From: Nitrospira sp.
GTDB taxonomy: Bacteria > Nitrospirota > Nitrospiria > Nitrospirales > Nitrospiraceae
Length of the DNA stretch: 64,000 nucleotides
Direction of reading: 5' to 3'
Assembly: GCA_029194725.1 (NCBI GenBank)
Contig: JARFXQ010000006.1
Span: 62,001-126,000, forward strand
Positions 1 to 10,475 of the stretch are shown here, in pieces. Under the pieces are notes generated by a model that worked only from the letters and a program-made list of their open reading frames with translations, was not told the DNA's origin and did no database searches. How positions within the stretch are numbered: the stretch's first letter is position 1; the number at the start of each line of letters is the position of its first letter. A program made the position numbers and the translations under genes.

Positions 1-1
1 T

Positions 2-718
2 GCCGGGCAATGCGGCTTCGTGCCGCCTGCCCGGTTTACGGAGGTGAGAAAGACCACGTGGGGACGACGGCGGGCAAACGAACTCAGGTCGTATCTCGAT
101 GCGGACAAGCGCCCCAATATCCATCTGCTGGACGGCGGACTGGCCGACAATGTCGGCATGCGCAGTGTGCTGGAAACGACGGCACTGGTCGGAGACCTTG
201 AGTCGTACTTCCAATTGCTCGGGGTGAAGAACGTGAGAAAGCTGGTGTATCTCACGGTCAGTGCCGAGACCGCTCCGGATGTAAGTCAGTATACGTTGAA
301 TGAAATTCCTGGTCTTTGGCGCTCCAGCAGGGCACTGGTCGATATTCCGATCAATCGCTATTCCACCGACACGTTCGAACTCATGAGCCAAGCCGTGGCG
401 CAATGGCGGGTGCAATTGCGCCAACGGCCACCAGCCGCTTCGAGCGTATTCACGCCGGATGCCGACATCTATTTCATCAATGTCAGCCTGATGGAGTTGG
501 AGGATAGAGAGGAGCATGCCCGGCTCATGGACATTCCCACCAATCTCTCATTGACTGATGGCGAGCTGGATCATCTCCTGTCGGCAGCGTCCAAGCTCCT
601 TAGGGATGACAAGGAATTTCGGCGGCTCCTGCACGACATCGAAGCCGAAGCGGCAGCCACTCCCTTGCCTCAGCAGGCGCCGAATCAAGCGACAGGGGAG
701 AACCAGCGGTCCTTTTAG
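2..718 (+). CDS. Patatin-like phospholipase family protein, C-terminal part (5' end outside window)
   Basis: The reading frame is open from the first bases of the window, so the true start lies upstream; the GTG at 20 is probably internal. The visible part holds the motif LLDGGLADNVGMRS, which matches the patatin DG[GA] motif carrying the catalytic Asp of the Ser-Asp dyad. The GXSXG serine motif should lie upstream of the window and cannot be checked. The tail is Ala/Pro/Gln rich and looks disordered. Patatin-like proteins are lipid acyl hydrolases; substrate and cellular location cannot be told from this fragment. The next gene starts 243 bases downstream, and I see no clear gene in that gap. 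Confidence 0.75.
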   Translation, partial: AGQCGFVPPARFTEVRKTTWGRRRANELRSYLDADKRPNIHLLDGGLADNVGMRSVLETTALVGDLESYFQLLGVKNVRKLVYLTVSAETAPDVSQYTLNEIPGLWRSSRALVDIPINRYSTDTFELMSQAVAQWRVQLRQRPPAASSVFTPDADIYFINVSLMELEDREEHARLMDIPTNLSLTDGELDHLLSAASKLLRDDKEFRRLLHDIEAEAAATPLPQQAPNQATGENQRSF

Positions 719-961
719 CCATCCCGCAAGAGAGAAGCTTCTTCCCTCCCTCCCCGGTTGTTCGTTTGGATTAGGATTCCCGTCTCTCCGCCGAGCATTA
801 GGCCATGACCGAACAAAGACCACCGATCGACCAGGGAGCTGTCGCAGCGTCCAGATCGGTCATTGTCGGGGGGTACCCATAGGTGTTGTGCCTTGCGCGG
901 ATTGTAACGGCTTCCGGCTTCGCCCTTTTAGGATTTAGCAGAGCCATGTATACTCGCACTC

Positions 962-1144
962 ATGAAACCTCGGCAACAACCCATCTCTCAGGAGTCAAGA
1001 CCGCGGCCGAGCAAGTTGAGTCAGCGGCTTGCTGACGAGAAAATTGAACGGGCTAGGCGCTTGACTCCAGAAGAACGGCTGACGATTGCATTGAACCTCT
1101 CCGATTTCTGCTACGAATTGAACCGGTGTTCTCCGAAGCCCTAA
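962..1144 (+). CDS. Small protein paired with nucleotidyltransferase, possible toxin-antitoxin partner
   Basis: A 60-residue protein, basic and Pro/Arg rich at the N-terminus, followed by a predicted helix (ARRLTPEERLTIALNLSDFC). Short proteins with a LTPEER-type helix are often found directly upstream of MNT/AbiEii-type nucleotidyltransferase genes. Its stop codon overlaps the start of the next gene by 19 bases, which suggests translational coupling. No strong Shine-Dalgarno sequence is visible. The partner gene is interrupted by a stop, so the module may be dying. Function is inferred from context only. Confidence 0.5.
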   Translation: MKPRQQPISQESRPRPSKLSQRLADEKIERARRLTPEERLTIALNLSDFCYELNRCSPKP

Positions 1145-1689
1145 GCCGGATTGTTGAACGTTTAGACCAAGCACTGAAGGCTCGGCTGCTTCATTCCTAC
1201 GCCTTGATCGGTGGCTTTGCGATGTCGACATGGGGTGTTGTGCGAGCCACACAGGACATTGATCTTGCCGTAGCGCTCGGGACATCAGAACCGCAGACGC
1301 TGGCTGCCCACCTTGCGGCCACATATGAACCGAGGGGCCAAGATGACCCACTACGAGGTGTCTTCAGACTCAGCCTGAAATGCGAAGGGCAAGAAGTGCC
1401 GGTTCAACTGATCATACTGCCGTCACAATTGACAGCCATCGCGCTCAATAAAGTTGAAACACTAGACGTGCTTGGTTGTTCAGTGCCAGTGGCGAATTGA
1501 CAAGCGCTCGTGCTCTTGAATCTCTGCGCCGGAGGGCCTATCGATTTACAGGACGCCCGAAGCATTATAGCGATGCGAAAGCCAGATGGGATAGATCGGG
1601 AAAGCCTCATCGCCCAGGCCGATGCATTAGGACTTGCACATGAAGTGCGCACTGTATTTGGTTCGGGAGGCGGAGTTAACGCCTTCTGA
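1126..1689 (+). pseudogene. Nucleotidyltransferase (AbiEii/MNT-like), interrupted by an in-frame TGA
   Basis: The protein begins at a GTG and carries the nucleotidyltransferase signature ALIGGFAMSTWGVVRATQDID, with the G-G near the start and the DID metal-binding Asp pair. The frame stops at TGA 1498-1500. The same frame then continues for 62 codons with family-like sequence (ALVLLNLCAGGPIDLQDA, matching the usual ALVLLKLYAGGP..D..DA) to a second TGA at 1687-1689. The most economical reading is a nonsense mutation in a gene of about 187 codons. The catalytic half is upstream of the stop, so a truncated product is possible. It overlaps the small upstream gene, forming a two-gene module like the intact one at 33992-34712 but in the opposite gene order. 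Confidence 0.7.
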
Positions 1690-1853
1690 AATTCTGACGC
1701 GGAGGCAGTCAGTTACCGCTTTTCGTCATAGGTCTCCGAAGCGACTACAGACGAAAGAATTCAGATAATTCGGTCGCCAAGGGCCGGAAGGATCCTTCCG
1801 GAAAACTGAGTCAACGACGAGACCATGACTGCCACCTAGAGGCGTGTGACCGT

Positions 1854-3056
1854 TTAGGCCGCGATGGTTTGTTTCGTTTCGTCCAGGTGCTTCTGCAGGT
1901 AGGTCATGAAGGGTGTGCCGCCGGTGCCCACTGCTGTGGGGTTGCTCGAACTACTCTGATGTTGGCGGTTGATGTAGCTGTCTGCATAGCCGATGTGGAT
2001 TTCCCGGAATTGCGCCAGGAGGCTGACGCAAGCACAGTAGGCTGACCACAGTTCGGGGTAGGTCTGTCTGCGATCATGGACATAGCCGCAAAGGACCGTG
2101 CGCCCCTGGCCATCGGTCTGGCTTTCGAGGGCTTCAAGAAACGCCCGGTGTCGGGGCGGCATGTATTCCCGCATTTCCTGCAGATACACGGTCAGCGGGT
2201 CGGGCGCATGGTGGATGCCTAGTCCCGCGTCCAAACAGGGGACGATCGAGCTCTGCGCACCGGTCTCGCCACGAAACTGCTGAGGCTGTTGCGCATAGGC
2301 TTCGACATTGTCATAGACGAGGCCATCGGGTAACGACGGACTATTCTTCCAGCCGTGGATGTAGGGCCTCACGCGGGTGTAATAGACGTAGGGATCGCAG
2401 CGCTCTTTCATGCGGAGCAAGGTGTCCCGCATGGCCGTTTGAGAAGATGCCAGAGCTTGTAAGCCCAACAGCACTTCATCGTCCCTCCCCTCTGCGGCTG
2501 CATTGATTGCCCGAAGCAGGCCCTCCAGGCCAGGTCCTGCCTGCCGTTCGATCTGAATGTGAACGACGACGAACCACTCTTCATCCAGCCCACTGAGAAA
2601 ATTCTGCAGCAACACAATATTATCGAGCTGAATCGGCTTCGTCGCGTCAAGCCGGCGCCAGTTGTCCAGCGCGTAGGAGGCATAGGAAAGGACTGGCGGA
2701 CGACCGAGCTCCTCGGCGATCGTGTACCATGGGCGCGCGAGCTGGGAAGGAAGCTTGATGGTCGGTTTGGCTGGCGTCTCCCAGACATAGGCATGGCCGG
2801 CGAATGAAAGGATCCGCATTGCAGCTCGATATTGATCCTCTCGCCAACTCGATGGAACGGATGGGAGCAACGATGATTGTTCGGCGATAAATCGCCCGAC
2901 CTGTCGAGTGCTCAACAATTTCGGCATCTCACGGCTCAGGTGGTTCAGTACGGGACAATCGGGCAGCGCTTCACAGGGATCCAACGGCAGGAAGCCACGT
3001 TCAGGAGAGATCTCAAAATCTGCAAGTGACAGCGGTTGGAATATGGGGGATTTCAC
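1854..3056 (-). CDS. Indoleamine 2,3-dioxygenase family heme protein
   Basis: A 400-residue protein close in length to animal IDO (about 400). The N-terminal part has the family-like PLDPCEALPDCPVLNHLS stretch. The C-terminal half has YYTRVRPYIHGWKN, GETGAQSSIVPCLDAGLGI, EYMPPRHRAFLEALE and GTGGTPFMTYLQKHLDET. The His in FREIHIGYADSYI (about residue 354) is the expected proximal heme ligand. The family opens the indole ring of tryptophan with O2 to give N-formylkynurenine; bacterial members may use other indoles. The frame is open to a TTG at 3125, but I chose the GTG at 3056 because AAGGAG (3062-3067) sits 5 bases upstream. No kynurenine-pathway genes are adjacent, so the physiological substrate is unknown. 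Confidence 0.9.
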   Translation of the reverse strand: MKSPIFQPLSLADFEISPERGFLPLDPCEALPDCPVLNHLSREMPKLLSTRQVGRFIAEQSSLLPSVPSSWREDQYRAAMRILSFAGHAYVWETPAKPTIKLPSQLARPWYTIAEELGRPPVLSYASYALDNWRRLDATKPIQLDNIVLLQNFLSGLDEEWFVVVHIQIERQAGPGLEGLLRAINAAAEGRDDEVLLGLQALASSQTAMRDTLLRMKERCDPYVYYTRVRPYIHGWKNSPSLPDGLVYDNVEAYAQQPQQFRGETGAQSSIVPCLDAGLGIHHAPDPLTVYLQEMREYMPPRHRAFLEALESQTDGQGRTVLCGYVHDRRQTYPELWSAYCACVSLLAQFREIHIGYADSYINRQHQSSSSNPTAVGTGGTPFMTYLQKHLDETKQTIAA

Positions 3057-3161
3057 AGCAGCTCCTTGTCCACACTCTACCACTCGTTCGCGAGATTGCA
3101 ATCGGCCTCGAAAACAAACCCGCAAAGAATCTTAGCCGAAAAGACATGCAAGAGCTGACTC

Positions 3162-3193
3162 AAAACTAAAAGGCCACCTTCTCGGGTGGCCTT
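3162..3193 (-). terminator. Rho-independent terminator downstream of ahcY
   Basis: A 9-bp perfect stem (AAGGCCACC at 3170-3178 pairing with GGTGGCCTT at 3185-3193) with a 6-base loop. Read on the minus strand it is followed by a T-rich run (CTTTTAGTTTTG). It lies between the end of ahcY and the IDO gene, both on the minus strand, and would end the metK-ahcY transcript. Confidence 0.8.
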
Positions 3194-3339
3194 CCCATTC
3201 ATTACTCCTCTCTCCGCAGGTGTGGTGAGGGTGCTCTCAATTGCGCGTATTCACCGAGCCTCTCCCGCTATTTGAGATTGAATTGATCCTGCATGCGCGG
3301 TGAGTGGGCACAGAGAGTTCCCGCGCCGCACCATGCTCT

Positions 3340-4722
<1,383 letters not shown>

Positions 4723-5871
4723 TTACAGTCCGGCGTCCCTGCGCAACGCCTTCGTCTTATCGGTTTTCTCCCACGTGAACTCAGGCTCGGTACGTCCAAA
4801 GTGGCCATACGCGGCCGTCTTCCTGAAAATCGGCCGCCGAAGCTTGAGATGATCGATGATGCCCCGGGGGGTCATGGGGAAATGCTTGCGCACGAGCTTG
4901 TCCAAAATATCGACCGACACTTTTTCAGTGCCCTTGGTGTCGACGAGTACAGACACCGGATCGGCGACTCCAATCGCGTAGGCCAGCTGCACTTCACATT
5001 TGTCGGCCAAGCTAGCGGCCACAAGATTTTTGGCAATATAGCGGGCCATATAGGAGGCGGAGCGGTCCACCTTTGTAGGATCTTTGCCGGAGAAGGCACC
5101 GCCGCCGTGACTACCATGACCGCCGTACGTGTCGACGATAATCTTTCGGCCTGTGAGGCCTGTGTCGCCCATTGGACCACCGACTACGAAACGACCGGTC
5201 GGATTGATGTGATGTTTCACGCCTGTTGGATCATAGAGCCCTTTGGGCATCACGGGCTTGATGACTTTTTCCATGATGTCGCGCTCAATTTGCTTGGTGG
5301 TCACATCGGGACTGTGTTGCGTGGAGACGACGATCGTATCGATCCGCACGGGCCTGCCGTTCTTGTACTCGACGGTCACTTGAGATTTGCCGTCCGGTCG
5401 CACCCACTTTAGAATGTTTGTCTTGCGCACCTCTGCCAGGCGTTTGGTCAGCCGGTGGGCCAGGACGATCGGCATGGGCATGAGCTCGTCCGTTTCATTG
5501 GTGGCGTAGCCGAACATCAATCCCTGATCGCCGGCCCCTCCGGAATCCACACCCATCGCGATATCACCTGATTGCTGGTGAATGGCCGTGAGAACCGAGC
5601 AGGTATGAAAGTCGAATCCCCATGAAGCATCGCAATAGCCAACGTCCTTGATGACGTCGCGGATGATGTCGGGAATTTCAACGTAGGCCTTCGTTGAGAT
5701 TTCGCCGGCTACAAACGCGATGCCGGTGGTCAGGATCGTTTCGCAGGCGACGCGGGAATATTTATCCTGAGCAATGATGGCGTCCAAGATGCCGTCGGAA
5801 ATCTGGTCGGCGATCTTATCCGGATGTCCTTCAGTGACCGATTCTGAAGTAAACAAGAAATTATCTCGCAT
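4723..5871 (-). CDS. metK: S-adenosylmethionine synthase
   Basis: Makes S-adenosylmethionine from ATP and methionine in the cytoplasm. The 382-residue protein has the standard signatures: [12 protein letters not shown] near the N-terminus (ATP/methionine binding), [32 protein letters not shown] and the glycine-rich loop [19 protein letters not shown]. Length agrees with the family. The start is ATG at 5871, with only a weak GAGGGG upstream. It is the first gene of the presumed metK-ahcY unit. The 301-base upstream region probably holds its promoter. Confidence 0.97.
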   Translation of the reverse strand: MRDNFLFTSESVTEGHPDKIADQISDGILDAIIAQDKYSRVACETILTTGIAFVAGEISTKAYVEIPDIIRDVIKDVGYCDASWGFDFHTCSVLTAIHQQSGDIAMGVDSGGAGDQGLMFGYATNETDELMPMPIVLAHRLTKRLAEVRKTNILKWVRPDGKSQVTVEYKNGRPVRIDTIVVSTQHSPDVTTKQIERDIMEKVIKPVMPKGLYDPTGVKHHINPTGRFVVGGPMGDTGLTGRKIIVDTYGGHGSHGGGAFSGKDPTKVDRSASYMARYIAKNLVAASLADKCEVQLAYAIGVADPVSVLVDTKGTEKVSVDILDKLVRKHFPMTPRGIIDHLKLRRPIFRKTAAYGHFGRTEPEFTWEKTDKTKALRRDAGL

Positions 5872-6172
5872 GTGCCCCTCGTGGGTTCAGGTTATGGGAA
5901 TACCAGCGTTGCTGTGTCTGCTGATTGTGAATGTGACGAGTGGTGCCGAGTGACAGACCACACACAAACCTGGGCAATTCTAGAGAGATCGGTCGGGTTT
6001 GTCCATCACTTCTATTGTAGGGGGAATAAATTTGTCCCTCGTCGTTTGCTTGACTCAGGTTTTTGCGGACTTGTAACATGACTGACCGTGGGGTAAGGAA
6101 CTCTTAAACCTCGAAACCTCGCAATCACGAATATCGTGAGGACAAAAGGTAAATGTCGATCTGGTCCCAGCC
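5872..6172. promoter_or_regulatory. Divergent intergenic region between metK and tlpA, with palindrome at 6125-6139
   Basis: The region separates minus-strand metK from the plus-strand thioredoxin gene, so it should hold promoters for both. TCACGA-ATA-TCGTGA (6125-6139) is a perfect inverted repeat with 6-base arms, 34 bases before the tlpA start; it could be an operator or a leader hairpin. No riboswitch fold could be recognised. Confidence 0.4.
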
Positions 6173-6727
6173 ATGAAGCATCCTCTAGCAGCTGCGGTTC
6201 TCACCGTGGTGTCGATTGGTGTGCTTTTCACGGCACCTTGCTCAGAGGCGGAGTCGCCCCAGACTAGAAAGATGCCGGGCTTCGAACGCGGTGTCGTTCA
6301 AGTCGGTGACGAAGCGCCGAATTTCATGCTGCGGGACCTTGCCGGCAAGGTCATGAGTTTGTCTCAGCTCAGGGGGAGGGTTGTCCTACTAAATTTCTGG
6401 GCAACCTGGTGCGGACCGTGCCGTGTCGAGATGCCGGCGATGGAGCAGCTTTATCGAACGTTGCCGCGAAGGGAGTTCGAAATCCTGGCGGTGTCGACGG
6501 ATCCACAGGGCGCAGCGGTCACCCGTCCGTTCCAGCGAGAAATGGGGTTCACATTTCCCATTCTTCATGACTCGGAGTACCGTGTGGGTCTAACGTACGG
6601 GGCACGTACGATTCCGATCACGTTCATGGTCGACCGCCGAGGCATCGTGCGACAAAAGATTTTCGGCGCTCGAGATTGGGACTCACAGGAGGCCCGTGAC
6701 CTGATTCATGAACTGATGAAATCGTAA
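6173..6727 (+). CDS. TlpA/ResA-family membrane or periplasmic thioredoxin
   Basis: A 184-residue protein with an N-terminal signal or anchor (residues about 1-27) followed by an AhpC/TSA-Redoxin-type thioredoxin fold. The active site WATWCGPCR has Cys80 and Cys83, and a cis-Pro loop TIPITFMVD follows. Such proteins reduce disulfides outside the cytoplasm, often the apocytochrome c heme-binding cysteines. The next gene, ccdA, starts 2 bases after this stop and would supply the electrons, so the pair is a complete transmembrane thiol-reduction relay. A cytochrome-maturation role is inferred from this pairing. Confidence 0.9.
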   Translation: MKHPLAAAVLTVVSIGVLFTAPCSEAESPQTRKMPGFERGVVQVGDEAPNFMLRDLAGKVMSLSQLRGRVVLLNFWATWCGPCRVEMPAMEQLYRTLPRREFEILAVSTDPQGAAVTRPFQREMGFTFPILHDSEYRVGLTYGARTIPITFMVDRRGIVRQKIFGARDWDSQEARDLIHELMKS

Positions 6728-6729
6728 CC

Positions 6730-7476
6730 ATGACGCAATCCATCCCACAAATTTCGCTCATTGCCGCCTTTTCGGCGGGGCTCCTTTCCTTCGTATCTCC
6801 GTGTGTGCTGCCGTTGGTGCCGAGCTATATTTCCTACATTACCGGCCTGTCGGTTGAGCAGCTGACGGACGCGTCCGAACGGGTGAAGTTCAAGAAGGCG
6901 ATCGTCTTGAACTCGTTGTTGTTTATCCTTGGGTTTTCCTCGGTCTTCATCGCGTTCGGCGCCTCGGCCAGTTTTCTCGGTCAGCTCCTGATTTCCTATC
7001 AAGACGAGATTCGACGCATCGGCGGCGTATTGATCGTCGTGTTCGGGTTGTATCTGCTCGGAATTCTGAATCTGAAGTTCCTAAAGATGGAGCATCGGTA
7101 TCAGTTCCGCAGTAGGCCGGCCGGGTACCTGGGGTCGTTCTTGATCGGTGTTGCTTTCGCCGCCGGTTGGACGCCCTGCGTCGGGCCGGTGCTGGGATCG
7201 ATTCTTCTCTATGCCGGTACGACCGATTCTCTTCTTAACGGAATTGTATTGCTGACGTTTTATTCGTTCGGGTTGGGCCTGCCGCTATTTCTCACGGCAC
7301 TGGGCATCGATCGGTTTTTAGCCTATTTCAAAGAAGTGCGAACCTATCTGTGGGGCGTTTCAACCGTGAGCGGCGTCATGCTGGTCCTCGTCGGCGTGAT
7401 GATCTATGCCAATTCGCTCACCATCGTGACAAGTTTCTTGGAGCGATACGGGATCGGCTGGTATCTTGGGCAATGA
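6730..7476 (+). CDS. ccdA: Cytochrome c biogenesis protein CcdA (transmembrane thiol reductase)
   Basis: A 248-residue polytopic membrane protein with about six hydrophobic segments. The two family cysteines are visible in the pseudo-symmetric motifs SFVSPCVLPLVPSY (Cys25) and GWTPCVGPVLG (Cys150). CcdA moves reducing equivalents from cytoplasmic thioredoxin across the membrane to extracytoplasmic thioredoxin-like proteins. It directly follows the TlpA/ResA gene, probably in one operon. Its length is normal for the short CcdA form without DsbD-type extra domains. Confidence 0.93.
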   Translation: MTQSIPQISLIAAFSAGLLSFVSPCVLPLVPSYISYITGLSVEQLTDASERVKFKKAIVLNSLLFILGFSSVFIAFGASASFLGQLLISYQDEIRRIGGVLIVVFGLYLLGILNLKFLKMEHRYQFRSRPAGYLGSFLIGVAFAAGWTPCVGPVLGSILLYAGTTDSLLNGIVLLTFYSFGLGLPLFLTALGIDRFLAYFKEVRTYLWGVSTVSGVMLVLVGVMIYANSLTIVTSFLERYGIGWYLGQ

Positions 7477-7550
7477 AGAGCTGTCGGCTTGTTGAAGTAG
7501 ATACTCAAAGAACAGTCTTACTTACCCCCGCAGCACTCGCTACTACCGAT

Positions 7551-8522
7551 TCAGCACCAGGCGCCAAGGCGGCAGGCTGTAACGCCTTGTCCCAGTGTAC
7601 TGACAGCGGAAGCACCGAATGAGTCGAGCGACGGAGGAATGCCGAGCGTTCCGATGGTCGGTGGGGATGGATTAGTGGCTGGCCGACTGTTTCGGCTCCC
7701 TCTTTCCGACGCAGGCTCAGGGGAAACCGAATCAGGCTTCTGGGCTAGAAGCGTATTTGGTTGAGCCCCACCTATTTTCTTCAGCAATTTCTTACCATCC
7801 TCCGAAACCGTACTGTTCGGATGCTTTTCTCCCAATGAGATGAGATTCTCCCTCGCCCAATCGTCGGCTCCCATTTCATGGTAAGCCTTGGCGAGGAAGT
7901 ACAAGGCTTCTGCGGCGACGGGCTTATCAGGATACTCCTTCAAGATCTGTTCGAATCGATGCGCGGCAGCGAGGTAGGAACCTCGCCGGTAATAGAATTG
8001 CCCCACGAAGAGATGCATTTGAGCGATCCAATCCTGGCATTCCGCGAGTTTTTGCTGAGCCTGGCTGTCATAGCGGCTTCCGGGAAAATCCTTTCTCATC
8101 TGGTCAAACGCGGCGATGGCCTTGTGGATCGGTTCGGGATCGCGATCGATGGACTTTGCCATTGCAACATGAATTTCTCCGATCCTAAAGGCTGCATAGG
8201 GAGCCAGGACGTGATTGCGATGGAGCTCCATGAAGTGCTTGTATTCGACCAGTGCCTCCGCATACTCTTCTTTCTCAAAATACGCCTCTCCTCGCTTCAG
8301 GATGACGTTGGGGTGGTAGTGGTTTTCAATCGTATCTCCGAGGAAAATTTGCTCATCGGTACCACTAAGGGCTTTTTTTATCCCGCTTCGTACGTCGCCT
8401 GGTGAGAAATCACCTACGCATGACACCATGAACAGAGAGCCGACGCCGAGCCAAGCTGCCAGGCATAAGCCAGATGGTCGTGATAATGGGGCGGAATTGA
8501 TGAGAATAGTATGGCGACGCAT
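7551..8522 (-). CDS. BamD/YfiO-like outer-membrane assembly lipoprotein
   Basis: The N-terminus has a basic start, a hydrophobic stretch and a lipobox LFMVSC, so a lipoprotein is predicted. The body has repeated TPR-like helices (HPNVILKRGEAYFEKEEYAEALVEY and later copies) as in BamD, which helps insert beta-barrel proteins. Visible family-like stretches are FPGSRYDSQAQQKLAECQDW and FYYRRGSYLAAAHRFEQILKEYPD. The Ser/Pro-rich tail after about residue 245 is not part of the core fold. I chose ATG at 8522; the frame is also open to a GTG at 8582, which would put 20 extra residues before the signal. It is divergent from fabH. Confidence 0.85.
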   Translation of the reverse strand: MRRHTILINSAPLSRPSGLCLAAWLGVGSLFMVSCVGDFSPGDVRSGIKKALSGTDEQIFLGDTIENHYHPNVILKRGEAYFEKEEYAEALVEYKHFMELHRNHVLAPYAAFRIGEIHVAMAKSIDRDPEPIHKAIAAFDQMRKDFPGSRYDSQAQQKLAECQDWIAQMHLFVGQFYYRRGSYLAAAHRFEQILKEYPDKPVAAEALYFLAKAYHEMGADDWARENLISLGEKHPNSTVSEDGKKLLKKIGGAQPNTLLAQKPDSVSPEPASERGSRNSRPATNPSPPTIGTLGIPPSLDSFGASAVSTLGQGVTACRLGAWC

Positions 8523-8674
8523 GGCGGATAGAGATACCAAGGATATGGACAAAAAGCAATCATACAGGCGGTTTGGGTGCACTTTGGTTGACCTGTCCCT
8601 TCAGGCTCCCTATAATCCCGGCCCACATTAGAGGTCCGAACAATCTCGGCCGCGTAGGTTGCTAGTTGAGGGAC

Positions 8675-9667
8675 ATGATCCGAGCAAAAGTCATTGGAAC
8701 AGGTAGTTATCTTCCCGATCGGGTTGTACCCAATGAAGAGATAGCTTCTCAACTGGGACTGACCTCTCTGAGAATTCAACGGCTCACCGGCATTCGAACC
8801 CGACATTGGGCTGGAGATCACGAGGCGCCTTCCGATATGGCCGTGGCGGCAGGACGGCGAGCACTTGATGCCGCTGATTGTGCGGCTTCTTCCATCGATG
8901 CCATCATTCTTTCTACGACCTCTCCCGATATGGTGTTTCCGTCAACTGCCTGTTCGGTCCAACGAGGATTGGGATGTCGACAAGTGGGGGCATTTGATGT
9001 GTCTGCTTCCTGTTCGGGATTTTTGTACGGGCTCTCGATGGCACAGGCCATGATCCAGAGCGGACAGGCTAAGACCTGTCTCGTCGTGGCCTCGGAGGTA
9101 AAGTCTCGATCGCTCGATCCTCAGGATGAAGCGACGGCACTGTTATTCGGCGACGGCGCAGGCGCCGTCATTCTACGGGGTGAAGAGGACCGTAGCCCTG
9201 AGTGGCGAGGGATTCTTGGGATCAGGTTGTATGCTGATGGGGCGCACCATGGGCTCATCCGAGTCCCGGGTGGAGGATCACGGACGCCCTTATCACCAGT
9301 TAGGGTGCGCAAGCAGGAGCATACGCTTCGCATGTATGGGGCATCGCTCTTTCGGGTAGCCGTTCGCCGGATTGAACAGGCTGTCCTGGAGATCTTGAAA
9401 GAATTCGGTGTCTGTCTCGGAGATCTCGAACAGGTTGTCCTCCACCAAGCCAACGGTCGAATCTTATCTCATGTTGCCGATCGCCTGGGTATCGACCAGG
9501 GCCGATTGGCATCGGTGATTGAACGCTATGGCAATACGTCCTCAGCTTCTCTTCCGATCGCGCTCGATGATGCGGTTCGCAGCGGGAACATCTCGTCGGG
9601 TAATCTGGTGCTGTTGGGCAGTTTCGGGGGCGGACTGACCTGGGCAACGGGTCTCGTACGATGGTAA
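8675..9667 (+). CDS. fabH: Beta-ketoacyl-ACP synthase III (FabH-like)
   Basis: Condenses an acyl-CoA with malonyl-ACP to start fatty acid synthesis. The catalytic triad of the family is intact: Cys113 in SASCSGF, His257 in VLHQAN and Asn287 in YGNTSSAS. GDGAGAVIL and the terminal SFGGGLTWA glycine loop are also present. Length (330) is typical. The start is uncertain: ATG at 8675 has GAGGG only 2 bases upstream, while a TTG at 8666 would add three residues. It is not beside other fab genes here, so a role in a specialised acyl pathway is possible, but the sequence looks like a standard FabH. Confidence 0.9.
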   Translation: MIRAKVIGTGSYLPDRVVPNEEIASQLGLTSLRIQRLTGIRTRHWAGDHEAPSDMAVAAGRRALDAADCAASSIDAIILSTTSPDMVFPSTACSVQRGLGCRQVGAFDVSASCSGFLYGLSMAQAMIQSGQAKTCLVVASEVKSRSLDPQDEATALLFGDGAGAVILRGEEDRSPEWRGILGIRLYADGAHHGLIRVPGGGSRTPLSPVRVRKQEHTLRMYGASLFRVAVRRIEQAVLEILKEFGVCLGDLEQVVLHQANGRILSHVADRLGIDQGRLASVIERYGNTSSASLPIALDDAVRSGNISSGNLVLLGSFGGGLTWATGLVRW

Positions 9668-9754
9668 GGCCATTAATCGGAAGCGGCGGTTCGTCCGGTC
9701 CCCCAGCATCGACGCACCATGTGAACCAAGAGTATTGAATCAGGAGTATAAGGT

Positions 9755-10375
9755 ATGATTTTCGGCCTGCTTCCCAAAGAAGAAGCGTTTTTTGACTTAT
9801 TTAAACAGGCGGCCCACAACGTCATTGAAGGCAGCCGTCTGCTCAAGGAGCTGATGGAGGACTACACGAATGTCCTCCAAAAGATCGAGCGAATCAAGGA
9901 AGTGGAGTATGTAGGAGACGGGATTACGCACGACATTGCCTTGCGCCTCAATCAAACCTTCTTGACTCCTCTTGACCGTGAAGATATTCACGATTTGGCC
10001 AGCGCATTAGATGATATTCTCGACGCGGTGGAAGCGGTGGCCGACCGGTTTGCCATCTACAGGATCACGCAGCCGACAGAGAGCGCGATTCGGCTGGCCG
10101 ATATTCTCCATCAAGCTTCCGTCGCGGTGGGGCGCGGGGTCGATCATATCGCCATGTCTCATGAGGAAGTGAAGGAGTACAGTGTGCAGGTGAATAGCCT
10201 GGAGAACGAGGCTGATCGTGTGTCGCGGGATGCCATTTCAGAGCTGTTTGAGAAGGAGACGAATCCGATCGCCGTCATCAAGTGGAAAGAGATTTACGAA
10301 ACCTTCGAAGAAGGAACCGACCGTTGTGAGGATGTCGCGAACGTAATCGAGCGCATTGTGCTCAAGCAGACCTAG
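9755..10375 (+). CDS. DUF47/PhoU-like phosphate transport accessory protein
   Basis: A 206-residue all-helical protein of the DUF47 (TIGR00153) family, starting MIFGLLPKEEAFFDLF. Conserved acidic helices are visible (FLTPLDREDIHDLASALDDILD; EEGTDRCEDVANVIERIV). Members resemble PhoU and are usually encoded next to Pit phosphate transporters, which they are thought to regulate. Here the pit gene follows after 100 bases on the same strand. The start ATG is preceded by AGGAG about 10 bases upstream. Confidence 0.92.
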   Translation: MIFGLLPKEEAFFDLFKQAAHNVIEGSRLLKELMEDYTNVLQKIERIKEVEYVGDGITHDIALRLNQTFLTPLDREDIHDLASALDDILDAVEAVADRFAIYRITQPTESAIRLADILHQASVAVGRGVDHIAMSHEEVKEYSVQVNSLENEADRVSRDAISELFEKETNPIAVIKWKEIYETFEEGTDRCEDVANVIERIVLKQT

Positions 10376-10475
10376 TCGTTCATAAATGGAACGCTCGGCC
10401 ATGAAGTCTGTGAGTCCTCAAGCCCTCCCTGCGCGAATGGTTGTCTGGTAGGCGACTCCTAATTTCAATCCAACC

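Noticed and set aside
5872..6172. SAM riboswitch upstream of metK
   Set aside because: I could not fit conserved core features of known SAM classes in the leader on the minus strand.
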